A stretch of DNA of 64,000 nt from positions 22,773,736 to 22,837,735 of the forward strand of contig CM072893.1 in the NCBI GenBank assembly GCA_037013685.1. The letters run 5' to 3'. The notes below the pieces were generated by a model. The model was given only the letters and a program-made list of their open reading frames with translations, was not told the origin of the DNA and ran no database searches. The position numbers and the translations under genes were made by a program. Of this stretch, positions 52,701 through 64,000 are shown one piece after another. Numbering within the stretch: the first letter of the stretch is position 1; each line of letters opens with the position of its first letter. This DNA comes from Acridotheres tristis. Lineage: Eukaryota; Chordata; Aves; Passeriformes; Sturnidae.

Positions 52701-55700
52701 CTGTGGATAAGTTCACATGTGAGCAGAAGGTGGTTTGACCTAATTATCCTCCATGCCCATGACTGCAATTCTCTCACACTAAGCCGGCACAGCGACAGCA
52801 GTGAGAGCACGAGTTTTCACATACTCAAAGGTTTTGGCGGAATCTGTGTTTCAGGAGCTGGTCACTGACCCCAGATGCTGTCCCACGGCACTTTTGAGGA
52901 GTGACTGAGATGTAGAGGGGCACAATAGGGCAGGAAGTGCTGTGGAAACTGCAAATTCCAAAGGCTATGGCTGTGGCTTGTGGCAGTATGTGCAGCACCT
53001 GCTGCTCTGACCCAAATCCCACCACTATCACAAGCTGGTTAATTATAAGAAAAGCTCTTTCTTACTAATTGCTGCTGGCTGGTAAAGGGGCATCCCCAGC
53101 CCCTAAAGGACTGGTGGGATCAAGAGCGGAGAGCAGTGTTTGCTGACATGTGCTGAGACCTTGCAGCCTCCATTGTGGAGCCTGAAGGTGTCTGCACTTC
53201 ACTCCCTCTCAGAGCGATCACTGCAAGGAGCTGAGAGTTTCACCACCTCCCCCTGCAGAGCCGTGGGTTTGCTGTGCACTTGACACCTGTGCAGGGGGAT
53301 GACTTGTGCTTGACAACTGTCCCCACCACAGCAGCTGCCTGTCCTTCACCAGTGCCCCCCTCCAACATCCTTGTAGGAGTTGTGGTGTTCCTAGAATGAG
53401 GCAGAACTCCAGGGTGGTGCAGTGTGACGTGGAGGTGGCACCCTCAGGGGCCATGTTGCCAGAATGTGGCAGCCTCCAGGCCACTATGGTACCAGACACT
53501 CCAGCCACCAGCTGGGGCTTCCCAAATCAAATCTGGGGCTCCCTGGGGGAGCCAGTTTGCCTTCAGCATCAGTAAGGATGAGAAACCTCCCTACAGGTAA
53601 GAGGAAATTACAGCTGAATTTTTGTCCTGATGGTGATACTCTGTGAGCTGGGATTTCAGACAAATCCTCATCCCTGTGACGTGGGATCACGTTACATGTG
53701 GGGTGGATGGGACATTTCTTTTGTGTATTTGCTAGGTATGGTGTGAAAAGCTTACTGCTGATGTGAGCAAAGGGACGAATAGCAAAGGGGATAAAGCAGG
53801 AAGGAGTGTGGACAAGTTCTACCTGGAAAAGCAGTAGCAGCCAGACTGGCCAGTGGAAGGGCAAGGAGGGGCTTTGGGCCCCATTTTATGCTCCCGAAAG
53901 TACGTTTCCTGGGAATGAGTATCTGTCAGAAGGAGAAGGAAGTTGGAGCCAGTTAGTGAAGCACATAGGCTTTTAGTCCTCTTGTCACTCAAGAGATGAC
54001 AAATGTGGAGTCTCTGCTATTGAGACCAAGTGAACCCCTAACGGGCTGCTTCAAGGGACTGTCACTTAGAGAAATGGCAGTGTGACACAGACAGCTATTT
54101 CATGGCTACTTTACTAGGCAGCACCCATTGCTCACTGTTCCTCTGCTGCTTGCTCCACCCCAGAGCCAGGTTCACCCTGTGGCACGGCAAGCTGGGTGGC
54201 CTGGCCACAACCTGTTCTGATGAATGGTCCAGAGGAGCTGCACTGACTTCCTGGGGGAGATGTTGGACACTGAGATCAGATTCTGCTCCATGTCTGGGCA
54301 GTATTACAGGTACTGTGCACTGATGGGTGCTTATGGGTCTGGCCTTCCCTGTGGATGCCACTTCAGGAAAGCTCTGAGTGTGCCAGCTTGCAGGATTTTT
54401 TGCATAAGATGGATAATGTTGCCACTTCTGTTGTCTGGAGCAGCTTTGGAGCTGTTATTTGAAGCTAGCTGTGTGGTAAGCAATCATAGGTGGTAAGGGT
54501 AAAGGCAGAGTGGGTGCCAGTGGGTCATGAACAGCTCAGGATGAGGAAGATGAGAGTCATCAACATAGCACAGAATCCTCATCCCCAGAAACCTTACTGT
54601 GCTGCTTCTCTCTCTGCTTTAAACCTATAGAGAACCTATGGAGGTAGGAACTCTGAAGATCTTTGTACATTATTTCAGGAACACACATGGTGGGGAAGAA
54701 AATCTTTCCCTACCAAAGCAGGGAGTCCATACCTCTGCCAACAGCCTAAACAGAGAAGGCTCAGCCCTAGATAAGACCCAAGGCAGCAGGTGAACATCAG
54801 GATGCTGCAGGACTGTAACACGGACTTAGCTGCAAGCTGGGTGCACCATTTACTGGTGGGAGCTGTCATGGAAGGCAACAGGTCTCTGGAGTTATTTGCC
54901 TGTATTGAGCTGCTAGGAAATGTCTGACCTTCCTTGAAACCAGAGTATGCAGAGCAGCCTGCTTACCCTCAGCAGTGATCTCTGGGCAGGAAGCTCAGAT
55001 GTGAGCGATGAAGGCAGCAGCTTTGCTGAGGAAATGCATTTAATTTGATATACACTGCAGTTTCTGTTGGAAAAAATGTTGATGCAGTAGCATTCTGCAC
55101 AGTAACTAGGGGTGGATTAAAGGTCATAGAGATAATGTAGCATGCTGAATTCACAGGTGGGGAGAGACCAAGATGCACTGGGAAGGTCTCCCTGAAGTGT
55201 CTTCTCTGCAGCTTTATCTGGTCTACTCGAGAACGGGGTTTATTTCTCCTTCCCAGCAGGTTTCACTCTTGCCTGGACATTTCTGCACTCTGGGAATAGC
55301 TTGGCTAGTAGGGCTGCACCTGAATCTTTCCCTCATGCTTTAAATCGTGGGGTGACCACTTACCATGGTGCAGGTGGAGCAGGGAAGTGTCTACTGACTA
55401 GGATGCAGAGATGGCTGGGCAAACACAGCCTCCAAGAAGCAGTTTTCTGCGCATGCAGATGGGTCTTGCTGCAGAGCATGCTCTTGGGAGAGGGCAGGAG
55501 CAGGTTTCCCCAGTCTGCTGCAACTTTTGCAGTTATCTGAAGTCTTCTGTGAAAGACAGCAGGCCTGTGACAGAAACATTTTAAAGGACTGTCCCTAGAG
55601 GGGTAAAATTCAGCACTGTGCACTGGGAGTACATGTCTCAATGGACAGTGGAGAGCCTCACGTGTTTCAGCTCACGACATGGAACAACTGGCCGACCACC

Positions 55701-55937
55701 TGAGCTCCTCCTGCCCCCTGTGTAAAACAGAGCTTGTGCCAAATCACTCCACAGGAAGTTTAATGCAAGTTTCCCAGAGGTTTTGGAGCATGCAGTGAAG
55801 GATGTTGCAGTGCAAACCATTGCTGTATATTCCACCGTTAACACCCAGTGGAGAAAAAGGCAGAGTTCATTGTGACATCCACTGAAATGTCATGGGAAAG
55901 AAAAGCCAACTGCCCAGCAGTGAAATCATCCTGTCAA

Positions 55938-55953
55938 GACAGACAGACAGACA
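55938..55953 (+). repeat. (ACAG)4-type short tandem repeat
   Basis: AGACAGACAGACAGAC, four units, in noncoding sequence. Confidence 0.7.
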
Positions 55954-56001
55954 TCCCCCTCCTCGCCCCCCTCAGCCCCCTCCCGTATTTTGTGCTCTGT
56001 C

Positions 56002-56015
56002 CCAGCAGAGGGAGC
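56002..56015 (+). promoter_or_regulatory. CTCF-like site downstream of FGF8
   Basis: CCAGCAGAGGGAGC fits the CTCF core except for one position (A in place of the invariant C near the end). Together with the site at 23587 it would flank FGF8, in the same orientation. Confidence 0.3.
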
Positions 56016-58876
56016 CCGCGTTTATTAACAAATTCCTGATCCCACAGATAGCTGCTATCAAGGTGGTACCAAACCCCGGACAGGATTGTGGCTGCTGGAG
56101 GAAGGCAGCAGAAGGAGTAGGGTTCCAGCAGTGATGTTGAAAGCAGGGCTGTGTCTTCAACCAGGGAAGCAAAAGAATGGTTACCCAAGAGCCTCTGTAA
56201 GGACCTCTGCTCCTGGGACACTGCAACTGCAAGAGATGGATGGCCTGCAGCAGCCAGCAGACATGCTCATTGCATGGGGAAAACATTTTGCATCAACAGA
56301 TGCAGCAGATCCACACTATGATGGATGAACTGAGTTTAATTTACTTCAGAAGCTACTTCAAGGCAGTCAGTAACTGTGTATCTCCACTTGTACTGGGCTG
56401 GCCAGTTTTAATCCTGTCATCTGGACAGTTCTCCCAGCAGTGTTCAAAGCCATTGATCACTGTGGTGCCAAATCCACAGTTGTTTGGCACCTTGTGCCTG
56501 AGTCTGACCCCATTCGGGCAGCATGGCAATGCTGTATAACTCTTCAAGCACAGAACAGTGGCTCTGAGCCATCTAGCATGAGCTTTTGCACTAGTTTCCC
56601 TTGGTTTTGGAGGCTCTATGTTAGTGCACAGAGAGTTTAGTTGAACGAAGCAGGAGCAGTTTTAGTGAAGTGCCTTCTCAGAGCTCACGAGGATGCCCTA
56701 AATTTTCTCTACTGATAATGTGAGATGAAGTGGTTCCCAGGGAGACAGATGATTCCTGCCGAGTGTTCTTTTTTACAGCCAGCAGTTGCACTGATACCAT
56801 GGATGCATACATGGGTACAAGATTATCTGGGAGAAAAAAGGTTGTGTGATTGGGGTACGGGAGGGTCACAGATAATTTTAGGCCAAATTCAAAACCCACT
56901 AATATCAATGCAAAGCCCTCATTAGCCTGAGCAAGCACAGAGATTCTTGTTTTAGAAGCTTAGTGACAAACTGTGACATTTTAGGGCGCAGGGATGGGAA
57001 GGCAAATGACTCAAGCTGCACTTTACAGAAAGCAGCAGGCAGATATTTTCCGAGGCAACTTTTAAAAGGAAGGTTAAATTTCTCCAAGATAAGGAGAGCT
57101 CCAGCTCGCTGGAATGCATCGCGACCCCCCCTCCCCACCTCATCTTATGATAACAGCTGTTGTGTTGGAAACCTAATGCTGATGAAAGAGTTAAAGGCTG
57201 GTTGATGGGCAATATCGGTGACACACCTCTGAATTGAGCATACTCCTGGAGTGAGACTGCGGACTGGTGTTACTCAATGAATAGAGGCCACTCCAAGGGA
57301 GTTTTTCCTTGAATAGAATGGGGTCAGGGAGCCGCTTTGGGGAACAATGGTTGCCACCGGCTAGCTGAATTTCTTACAATCACACACCATACCCCCTGAT
57401 CAAATAGCTCCTTTGTCAGTCTGATATAAAAACATGTCATACAATGATGATCTGGAAGAATGACAAGAGCTGGCCTTTCAAAGAGATCAGAAGGGCTTGT
57501 TTTGCACAAAAAGAGCCCCCATCAGAGTCAAGACAGAAAAAATGGAGAATAAAAGGGGGTGAATGGAAACAAACAGCAATAACAACAACAACAGAAAAGA
57601 GGGCAAGTTGGAAACTTAGGTCTGGCTTGTTTCACAGCATCCCATAGCCACAGCAGAGCAGCACGGTCGAGTTGAATCTCTTTCAGTATGGATGTGGATG
57701 TCAGATTGCGCTGCCATTGGGTTCCCATTGTCATTCTGCACTGGGACAGAAGAAATTGCTGGATGGGAAAAGGTCACTTGGCCCAACGAATCATCTCCCT
57801 GCCCCCCCGAAAATGTCTCAACACCATCTCTCTCCTTTCTCACTGTAGTTCACTCCTCTGCCTTTTTAATACAATGTTCATCTGCTGTCTTTATGCTCCT
57901 GTATAAAGTTCAGATTGCTCAGAAGGCTATTCTTGTCCATCTGTTCTTGTGAGCTGGAAAATGTCTTTATTCTCCCCTACTACCTTGTTAACTTTTTTTT
58001 TTTTTCTTGAAGTGTGTACCCTTCCCAGGACCTTCAGGGACATAACTGAGATTCTGGATGGAGAGAAAGAGCTTTTCTCCAAATACTGTTTTAAGATGTG
58101 CAGGGAAGTGAATCCCTCTCTGCTACTTGCAAGGGAGCTGCATTCCTACAGTATCTGTCACAGGAGTCCCAAGAGATGGCATTTACACATAATCATTACA
58201 ATTATTTGCAAGCCAGAAAAGCTCAGCAGACCTGGACGGGAGCAACTAAAGCTGCCAGGCAACTTCAGCACCTAAAAATATTTGAAAAATTTATATTTAG
58301 ATTTTAATCTGGTATTATATAAAATAAGAAGTCAGAAGAAATAGTAGCATGTAAAAGACTGAGCTCTGGGGAAACAGCTCCTGAAAATACACTCACAATA
58401 ACATCACACCAAAGCTTTGTCCCATGTTTAAGTTCTGTTTATTTTTTTTAACCACAGCATTTTCTCTAAAGAGAAACAAAACCCAAAAAACATTGCTAAT
58501 GCTTCCAAGAGTTTGTATGATTAAGCACAGAAACAGAGAGGTACCTTGCAGAAAGGATTACTTCATGCACCTTGTTTTATCTCCAAGACAAATATCTATT
58601 ATCATCTAAAATTTATTTGTTGTACAGTGTTATTTGCCCCTTTTTGCAATTTTGTACAGAATCTGCTATACTCCTATGCATGTTACTCAGCATATGTTCA
58701 TTTTTAAGAAAAATACTAGGTAAATTCTATTTACAGAATATATTGTTTGTTAAATACAGGGAATATTTATAGACACACACATAACACTGACATGTGTAAA
58801 CCAAATAGAATTGATGCTGACCTGAATGGGTAAGCTCTTCAATTCCTTTACCTAAAAGTCTGTATGGCATAAAATT

Positions 58877-58895
58877 AGGTCATAATTAATGACCT
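58877..58895. promoter_or_regulatory. Inverted AGGTCA half-sites around TAATTAA
   Basis: AGGTCA-TAATTAA-TGACCT: two perfect nuclear-receptor half-sites, inverted with a 7-base spacer that is itself a homeodomain core. The 7-base arms AGGTCAT/ATGACCT pair perfectly. Confidence 0.4.
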
Positions 58896-60783
58896 CTTCT
58901 CCCAAATAAAGGTCTGAAAAGCTGTCTGAAAATAACTAGACTACATTCTGGGGGCAGGCAAAATTAGGGTACAGGTTACAAATTTTGGGTCGGTTAAGTT
59001 TCAAGTCTGTTACTACCAGCATATTTGAGGTAGAAGAGGAAATACAGGACACACTGTACGGTGCTGTTTGGGAATTAATTTGGAATTGTAGTATTAAAAT
59101 TTGCACACGTACTAGACACTGGAAGAAGAATTTAGGCACCTAAATAAAATGTTTTCAGTGGTCATGAGCATCCAATAGTTCTGCTTGATTTTCAGAGCTA
59201 GTGACAGACAAACGACTTTTGAGTTTGTCAGTCTGAAAGGCAAGTTTTAGTGCTTGTATTTATGGTTGCTCCAGCCTCCAGCTGGAAACCACAGGTAGCA
59301 AAGAAGGTGGCAATTCTGTTCTCAAGTGGGATGTACCTGCCCTGGGGACCAGCTGTTGACTTGAACTGAACACCTGGTAAGTGGTGAATGGGTTTCTGCA
59401 ATACTGGTTTTGATCTAGCTGCCATTAAAGCACACCAAGATCTCACCAGTTTGTGATCAAGTGGATCTATATGAGAAGAAGCCCTTGGCATGCCATTGGC
59501 TGGACTCTGCAAGTCCAGTTTGGCTAGAAGAGTGTTACACATGTCTTAAAGGACCAGGGCTCTGGTCCACTGGGTGTGATATCCACTTGGTGATAACCTG
59601 CAACTTCACCTTTATTTTTCCTTACTTAAACGATTCTGAAATTGCGTTGTTTGGCTTTCACTGGACATTTCTGTTTTGTGGTTAGTCTTGGTTGCTGGGT
59701 TTTCTTTATTATGGAAGTTCTGAATAGGTGGAAAATTTTTGTGTTTTCTTTAGATGACACCCTGTTTCAATATAAAGCAGCATAATTCTGTTAAACAGTG
59801 AAAACTCTTGTTTACAGCACCCTCACATCTGGTCTTGAGACCCTGGACAACTCTGGGAAAGAAAAACATATGTTAAGGGAACACTCACTGTGGAATTAAC
59901 TGTTCCAAAGATTGGAAGGCATAAGAGCCAGCTTGCACACACATCTTAATTTTGTCCCTTTGTCAACAGGTTGTACAATCAAAATTTAAGTGACACTTCT
60001 GTCTTCTTTGGGCTGCTGGCTCTGCTGTGCTGAATCTCACCTGTTCAAGTTTCCAGTGAACCTTCTTGCATTCTCCTCTGGTTCTTACCCTGCAGTTATA
60101 ACCTCAGTATTGGGAGCAAGCCTGGAAAATTTCAGAATGAAAACTGAAACCTTCCAAAAGGTAGGAGCAAATAAAAAACAGAGGATATTAATATAGCAAC
60201 AGCTGGACTTCAGCTTTAATAATGTATATTTTTTTAGAGCATGTAGCAATTCAGATTAGACAGAGGTATTTCTGTGTGCTTCTGTTAAATCAAGCCTCTT
60301 GCTAATAACACAGTGAGAGGCTGGTACACTCTATTAAAATATTAATTACCAAGCCCCTTTCTTTTGATGGGTCTACTAAAGATACTTCAAATGGATATGT
60401 GAGAATTGATCAAAGATTCTGTAGGTTGTTGCCACTGCTCACTGGGCATTTCAAACCAAAGGAGAACCTGACTCCCATGAAAAAGATACTGTGTTTTTAC
60501 AAGCAATAAAAAAAAGACTGGTCCCTTGATTGCTATGGGGATGGATATAACTAAACCGGGCTTTCTTAAGGCAGAGAGCACGATCTAAGAGAAACAAAAA
60601 AAGACATGGGAGAGGGAGGGAAAGAGCGATCAAGAGAGAGCTGAATTGATTTCAGTCTGTTCAGGTCTAGCTGGAAAACACAATGCAGTGAAACGGTCCC
60701 TTAGTCGGCAAGCTTCTTTTCCTAGGTTTTTCCCATGGTTTGAAGTGGAGAGGGAGGGATGGTATTAGCAAAAGTGTGTATGT

Positions 60784-60802
60784 GTGTGAGAGAGAGAGAG
60801 AA
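60784..60802 (+). repeat. (GT)n(GA)n compound microsatellite
   Basis: GTGTGTGAGAGAGAGAGAG, a short compound dinucleotide repeat. Confidence 0.8.
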
Positions 60803-63519
60803 GACTGTAGGAAAGGCAGAGAGATGAGAGACATCATTTGGAAGGGTGTAAAATAGTCCTTTCCTTCTGGGGAGTGGAAAACTTTGATGTCCACATCTCT
60901 GGTTTTAAAGTGGAAGTGTCAGGTTCAGGCTGAAAGGTCCTGATATTTGAATCTTTGTGCTTGCACTCAGGACTTTGCCTGTGCACACACCTGTACATCC
61001 AAACACCTGCCAGGGCATCCACACAGCAAATGGGCCCTGCTTCAGATAGGCAACAGAAAATAAGCAAGGAGATGGCTTTACTGGCTCCTTGTACAGAGAT
61101 TCATGTTGGAAAAAAAAGGCACATTTGTACATGTGTGCATGGAAAAAGACATAACCAAAAGTGAAAAAGTGCTGTGGGCTTTACTTGCCTTAGAAAGCTG
61201 TTTTCTTCCTGGCATTACAAATGCAGTTATTAGGTTCAGAGTGTGTCAAAGGCTCACAATGGCTAAACAGATGAAGAAGCACAATCACAGGTGAGGAGAA
61301 GAATCTATGAGAAGCACCGTGATTTGTCAGGCTTCACCATGCCAGTAAATTTGGTGTCAAGATTCACAACCTATCTGTTAATCAGTTGCCTTTTCTCCTC
61401 TGCAGGGGCATGAACATCTTGCCCTGCCTGGATGTTTTTCCCTTGAAATGCATTTCAATATATTGCTACTAACAATTCAGGCATACTAACAATGGTAAAT
61501 CCACTGCAAACTGGAGGAAAAGGGAAAGTATAGGACAAAATTTAGCACTCGTGACAGTCAAGTGAATTCTGATAGGAGTTGATCCAGCGTGCAAATGTCT
61601 CTTTCTCTTTTTCTCCCTTTCAAGAGCAGGAAGGTTTGTGCTCATGGTGGAGCTCAGAGGGCTCATGCTCTGCTGGGTAGCAAGCTAATCTCACTGGAAT
61701 TTGCACCCAAAAACTGCACCACATGCTAGCAGGCTGCAAAACCAGAAAGGTATTTGAGAATTGTGCAGTTTCAGATCAAGTCCATGACAGATATAAATGT
61801 TATAAATGTGATGGTCTGGGACTGTGAGGTCTCTGTTTCAAGCCCGAATAGAAGCATATGTGCATGGGGTGGCTTGTGGGTCCTGATGGGAGACAGACAA
61901 TGGATCAATCTATGTTCAATTGACAGACCTCCTTTACTGGAGGGGGAGATTTTGACTTGAATCCCTGGAATGTCGGCATTTTTCTTCCGAATACTCAATT
62001 TTCAGTTTAAATAGATAGAGTGAAAAGCCTATTTTCATGGCAGGTGGGCTAGAGAAGGGAGGTTTTAATGACTCTTTATTCTTGGATTTATAATCTGACA
62101 CGCTGTATGCACATGTGTTTGTCACAAAACTGTGTGAGGTGCCCACCATCCAACCATGCATTGTCCAACAGATGTTAAAGCCATCAAGTGTGTTTGCTTC
62201 CAGTTCCAAAGGAAAACATTCTCTATTTTGGGACCTGGGATTTTTTTTTTTAACTGATCTAAACAAACAAATAAAAATAGTCTTGGAGAGTGGAGCCTTA
62301 CATGATCATAAGAAACATGAGGATCTAAGGCCTGTTCCCTGACCCATAAACTGGGTTAGTAATCAGTGGTTCCTGCAGTTTGTTATTGTCATCACAAAAC
62401 CTGAGGTTAGGCTGCGGACTATTTAAAAATCACGTGCACTACCAATACAGGGTATCTAAACATACACTTACTGCACTGACAAAGCATTAATTGCTCCTTA
62501 CAACAATACCTGAGAGGCTCAATCACAGCAGAGGCCATGTCGTGTGAGGTACTGTAGGAGCACAGAAAGGACAGTGCTTTCCTCAAGGTGGGTATAGCCG
62601 AAGACCACAAATCTATCATGAATCTGTATGGTGGGACTGTGCACAAGTGTGGTGCTTTACTGCAGGACTAGGACCTACTGTGTGTGGACAGCAGGATACT
62701 GTGCTTGATTTTTTTTTATATATATGTGTGCTTCATTTGTAAGAGGAGAGGGTAAAACCTGCCTTATGGGTTGGCATAAGCTGAACTGAATAGAAAGAAA
62801 GGCTGTGTCTAGCACCAGCCAGATTCCTGTTGCTGCATTGTAAGTCTCTTAACAGAAAATTAACGAATTCTGTGTTTTAGTAATAAGAAATAGAATTAAC
62901 CAGCAAGAAATAAAAAATGTCAGCTTCCTGATTGAGAAATCCTACTGTGCAAGAAAAGACAAACAGTGAAATGTTTCCTCTAACTGTAGAAAAAGAGAAG
63001 TAAGCCTAGGACTCTTAATAATTTTGCATATTGGTAGCTGTTGCAGGTAATTAGACTCTGTCTTGGTTGCCTGGGCAAGGCAGACCCAAAACTATTTGTA
63101 GCATTAGGTTTGCTCACTTTCCTTAAACAAATTATTACCTTGTAAGTGGTATGACAGCAGTGACTCCTCCAAGAGCAATGAACCCCTCTGTACTCATGGG
63201 CACAGGAGTCAGGGCACTGTCAGACTTGCTCATGGCAGGTGGGGAACTGCACAATGTAGCCACGTAGGTGGAAAGAAAATGCAGGATAAAACAGTCTCCC
63301 AGTCACTACTACACCAAAGATATTTACATTGCTTTATAAATACTCCAGAAAGTTTTGGAACTACCTGTGGAATTAATAAAAACTGAGCTGAGAATCCCTA
63401 GAAACAATTTTGTATGTCTTGATCTCACTCCCCAAAAAGCCAGCGGGTATTTGAATGTTTAGTTCCTCAGGTTTTAAGTAAGAAAGGAAAAAGCTCCTAA
63501 AATATCTTCATAGGTAGCC

Positions 63520-63730
63520 CCTATAAAAGAACAAGATTCAAAAGCATTCCTTCAGGAGATCAAGGACGGTCCAGCCTTTGAAGCCTGGAGGATTGGGAAA
63601 TTTAAAGATCTTTGTGGCAATCATATTGTGCCATTAGAAATCTACCATTTGGAATTGTAAAGCGTTTAAAAGGAATGATTCCAAATTCCACAGCTGTCTG
63701 GTGAATGACAACTTGATGTGGCCTGGGGGG
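63520..63730. promoter_or_regulatory. Candidate conserved noncoding element near window end
   Basis: A low-complexity-free, AT-rich block. It contains AGATCTTTGTGG (TCF/LEF-like), GGAATGATTCC (63672-63682, paired GGAAT half-sites, TEAD-like), CATTCC at about 63545 and CAGCTG (E-box). Its texture resembles conserved enhancers in the FGF8-FBXW4 interval, but no alignment was possible. Confidence 0.3.
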
Positions 63731-64000
63731 GAGGAAGAAGGTCATTGTTGGGAAAACAGTTAAAATGAACATTTTCTGAACAGATGCTTTAGATAATACT
63801 TTGATAAATGAGGTTTAAAACAAATAAAATATTCCGGGTGACTTCCTGGGAACAACAGATTAGTAAAACAAACAAACAAAACTCAAAATGCAAAGACAAG
63901 AAATAGGTATGGCTTGTCTTAGCAAATAATAGAGGAGTGCTCAAAACAAAATGCACAATAAACAGGAGTCTGAACCAGCAAGATAAGACAATTCTGCTGC

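Larger units (their letters stand above)
44291..64000. other. FGF8 downstream gene desert (FGF8-FBXW4 interval)
   Basis: Almost 20 kb without a recognisable coding exon, RNA gene or CpG-island promoter. In other vertebrates FBXW4 lies beyond FGF8 in this direction; no F-box or WD40 exon is seen, so it must start outside. AT content rises after about 57 kb. The interval holds one CR1 fragment, short simple repeats and several motif-dense segments that could be long-range FGF8 regulators, reported separately. Confidence 0.65.

Noticed and set aside
59228..59542. 104-residue minus-strand open frame in the desert
   Set aside because: No recognisable family, no splice or poly(A) context and no CpG promoter; treated as chance.
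57949..64000. First exon of FBXW4
   Set aside because: Expected next by synteny, but no F-box sequence or CpG island is present; it must lie beyond the window.

Overview
The window is vertebrate nuclear DNA, most likely avian. Three genes lie head to tail on the plus strand in the conserved order OGA - NPM3 - FGF8. At least two 3'-end fragments of the sauropsid retrotransposon CR1 are visible. Genes are compact, other repeats are sparse, and promoters are GC-rich. A crocodilian or turtle is not excluded. No bacterial, phage, CRISPR or viral system is visible.

Layout. 1-419 is an OGA intron. 420-14953 holds the last 13 coding exons of OGA (O-GlcNAcase), which correspond to human residues of about 117-916; the 5' exons lie outside the window. 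Its 3' UTR runs to poly(A) signals near 17063-17092. About 1.3 kb of spacer then leads to the CpG-rich promoter of NPM3. NPM3 has five coding exons at 18530-21826 and probably a sixth, entirely untranslated exon ending near 22560. 22565-33400 is intergenic, with a CR1 fragment, a GC-rich patch with a CTCF-like site at 23.5 kb, and a (GT)n tract at its far end. FGF8 occupies about 33640-44290, with coding exons at 34815-42786. 44.3-64 kb has no recognisable gene. In other vertebrates FBXW4 follows FGF8 in this direction, and its first exon is not seen, so this stretch is read as the FGF8-FBXW4 interval, which is known to hold FGF8 enhancers.

How the genes relate. OGA removes O-GlcNAc from nucleocytoplasmic proteins. 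NPM3 is a nucleolar histone-chaperone-family protein. FGF8 is a secreted morphogen. They share a conserved neighbourhood rather than a pathway. The two housekeeping-type genes sit beside a tightly regulated developmental gene, so possible insulator sites and FGF8 enhancers are the main regulatory questions.

All exon boundaries were placed by hand from translation, splice dinucleotides and reading phase. Every OGA, NPM3 and FGF8 junction keeps the frame. No undescribed multi-gene system was found. The best leads are a changed caspase-site context in OGA, an intron-10 short-isoform stop in OGA, the tandem FGF8a/b acceptors, and several dense motif clusters that look like candidate regulatory elements around FGF8. 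Motif-based calls are by eye and untested.
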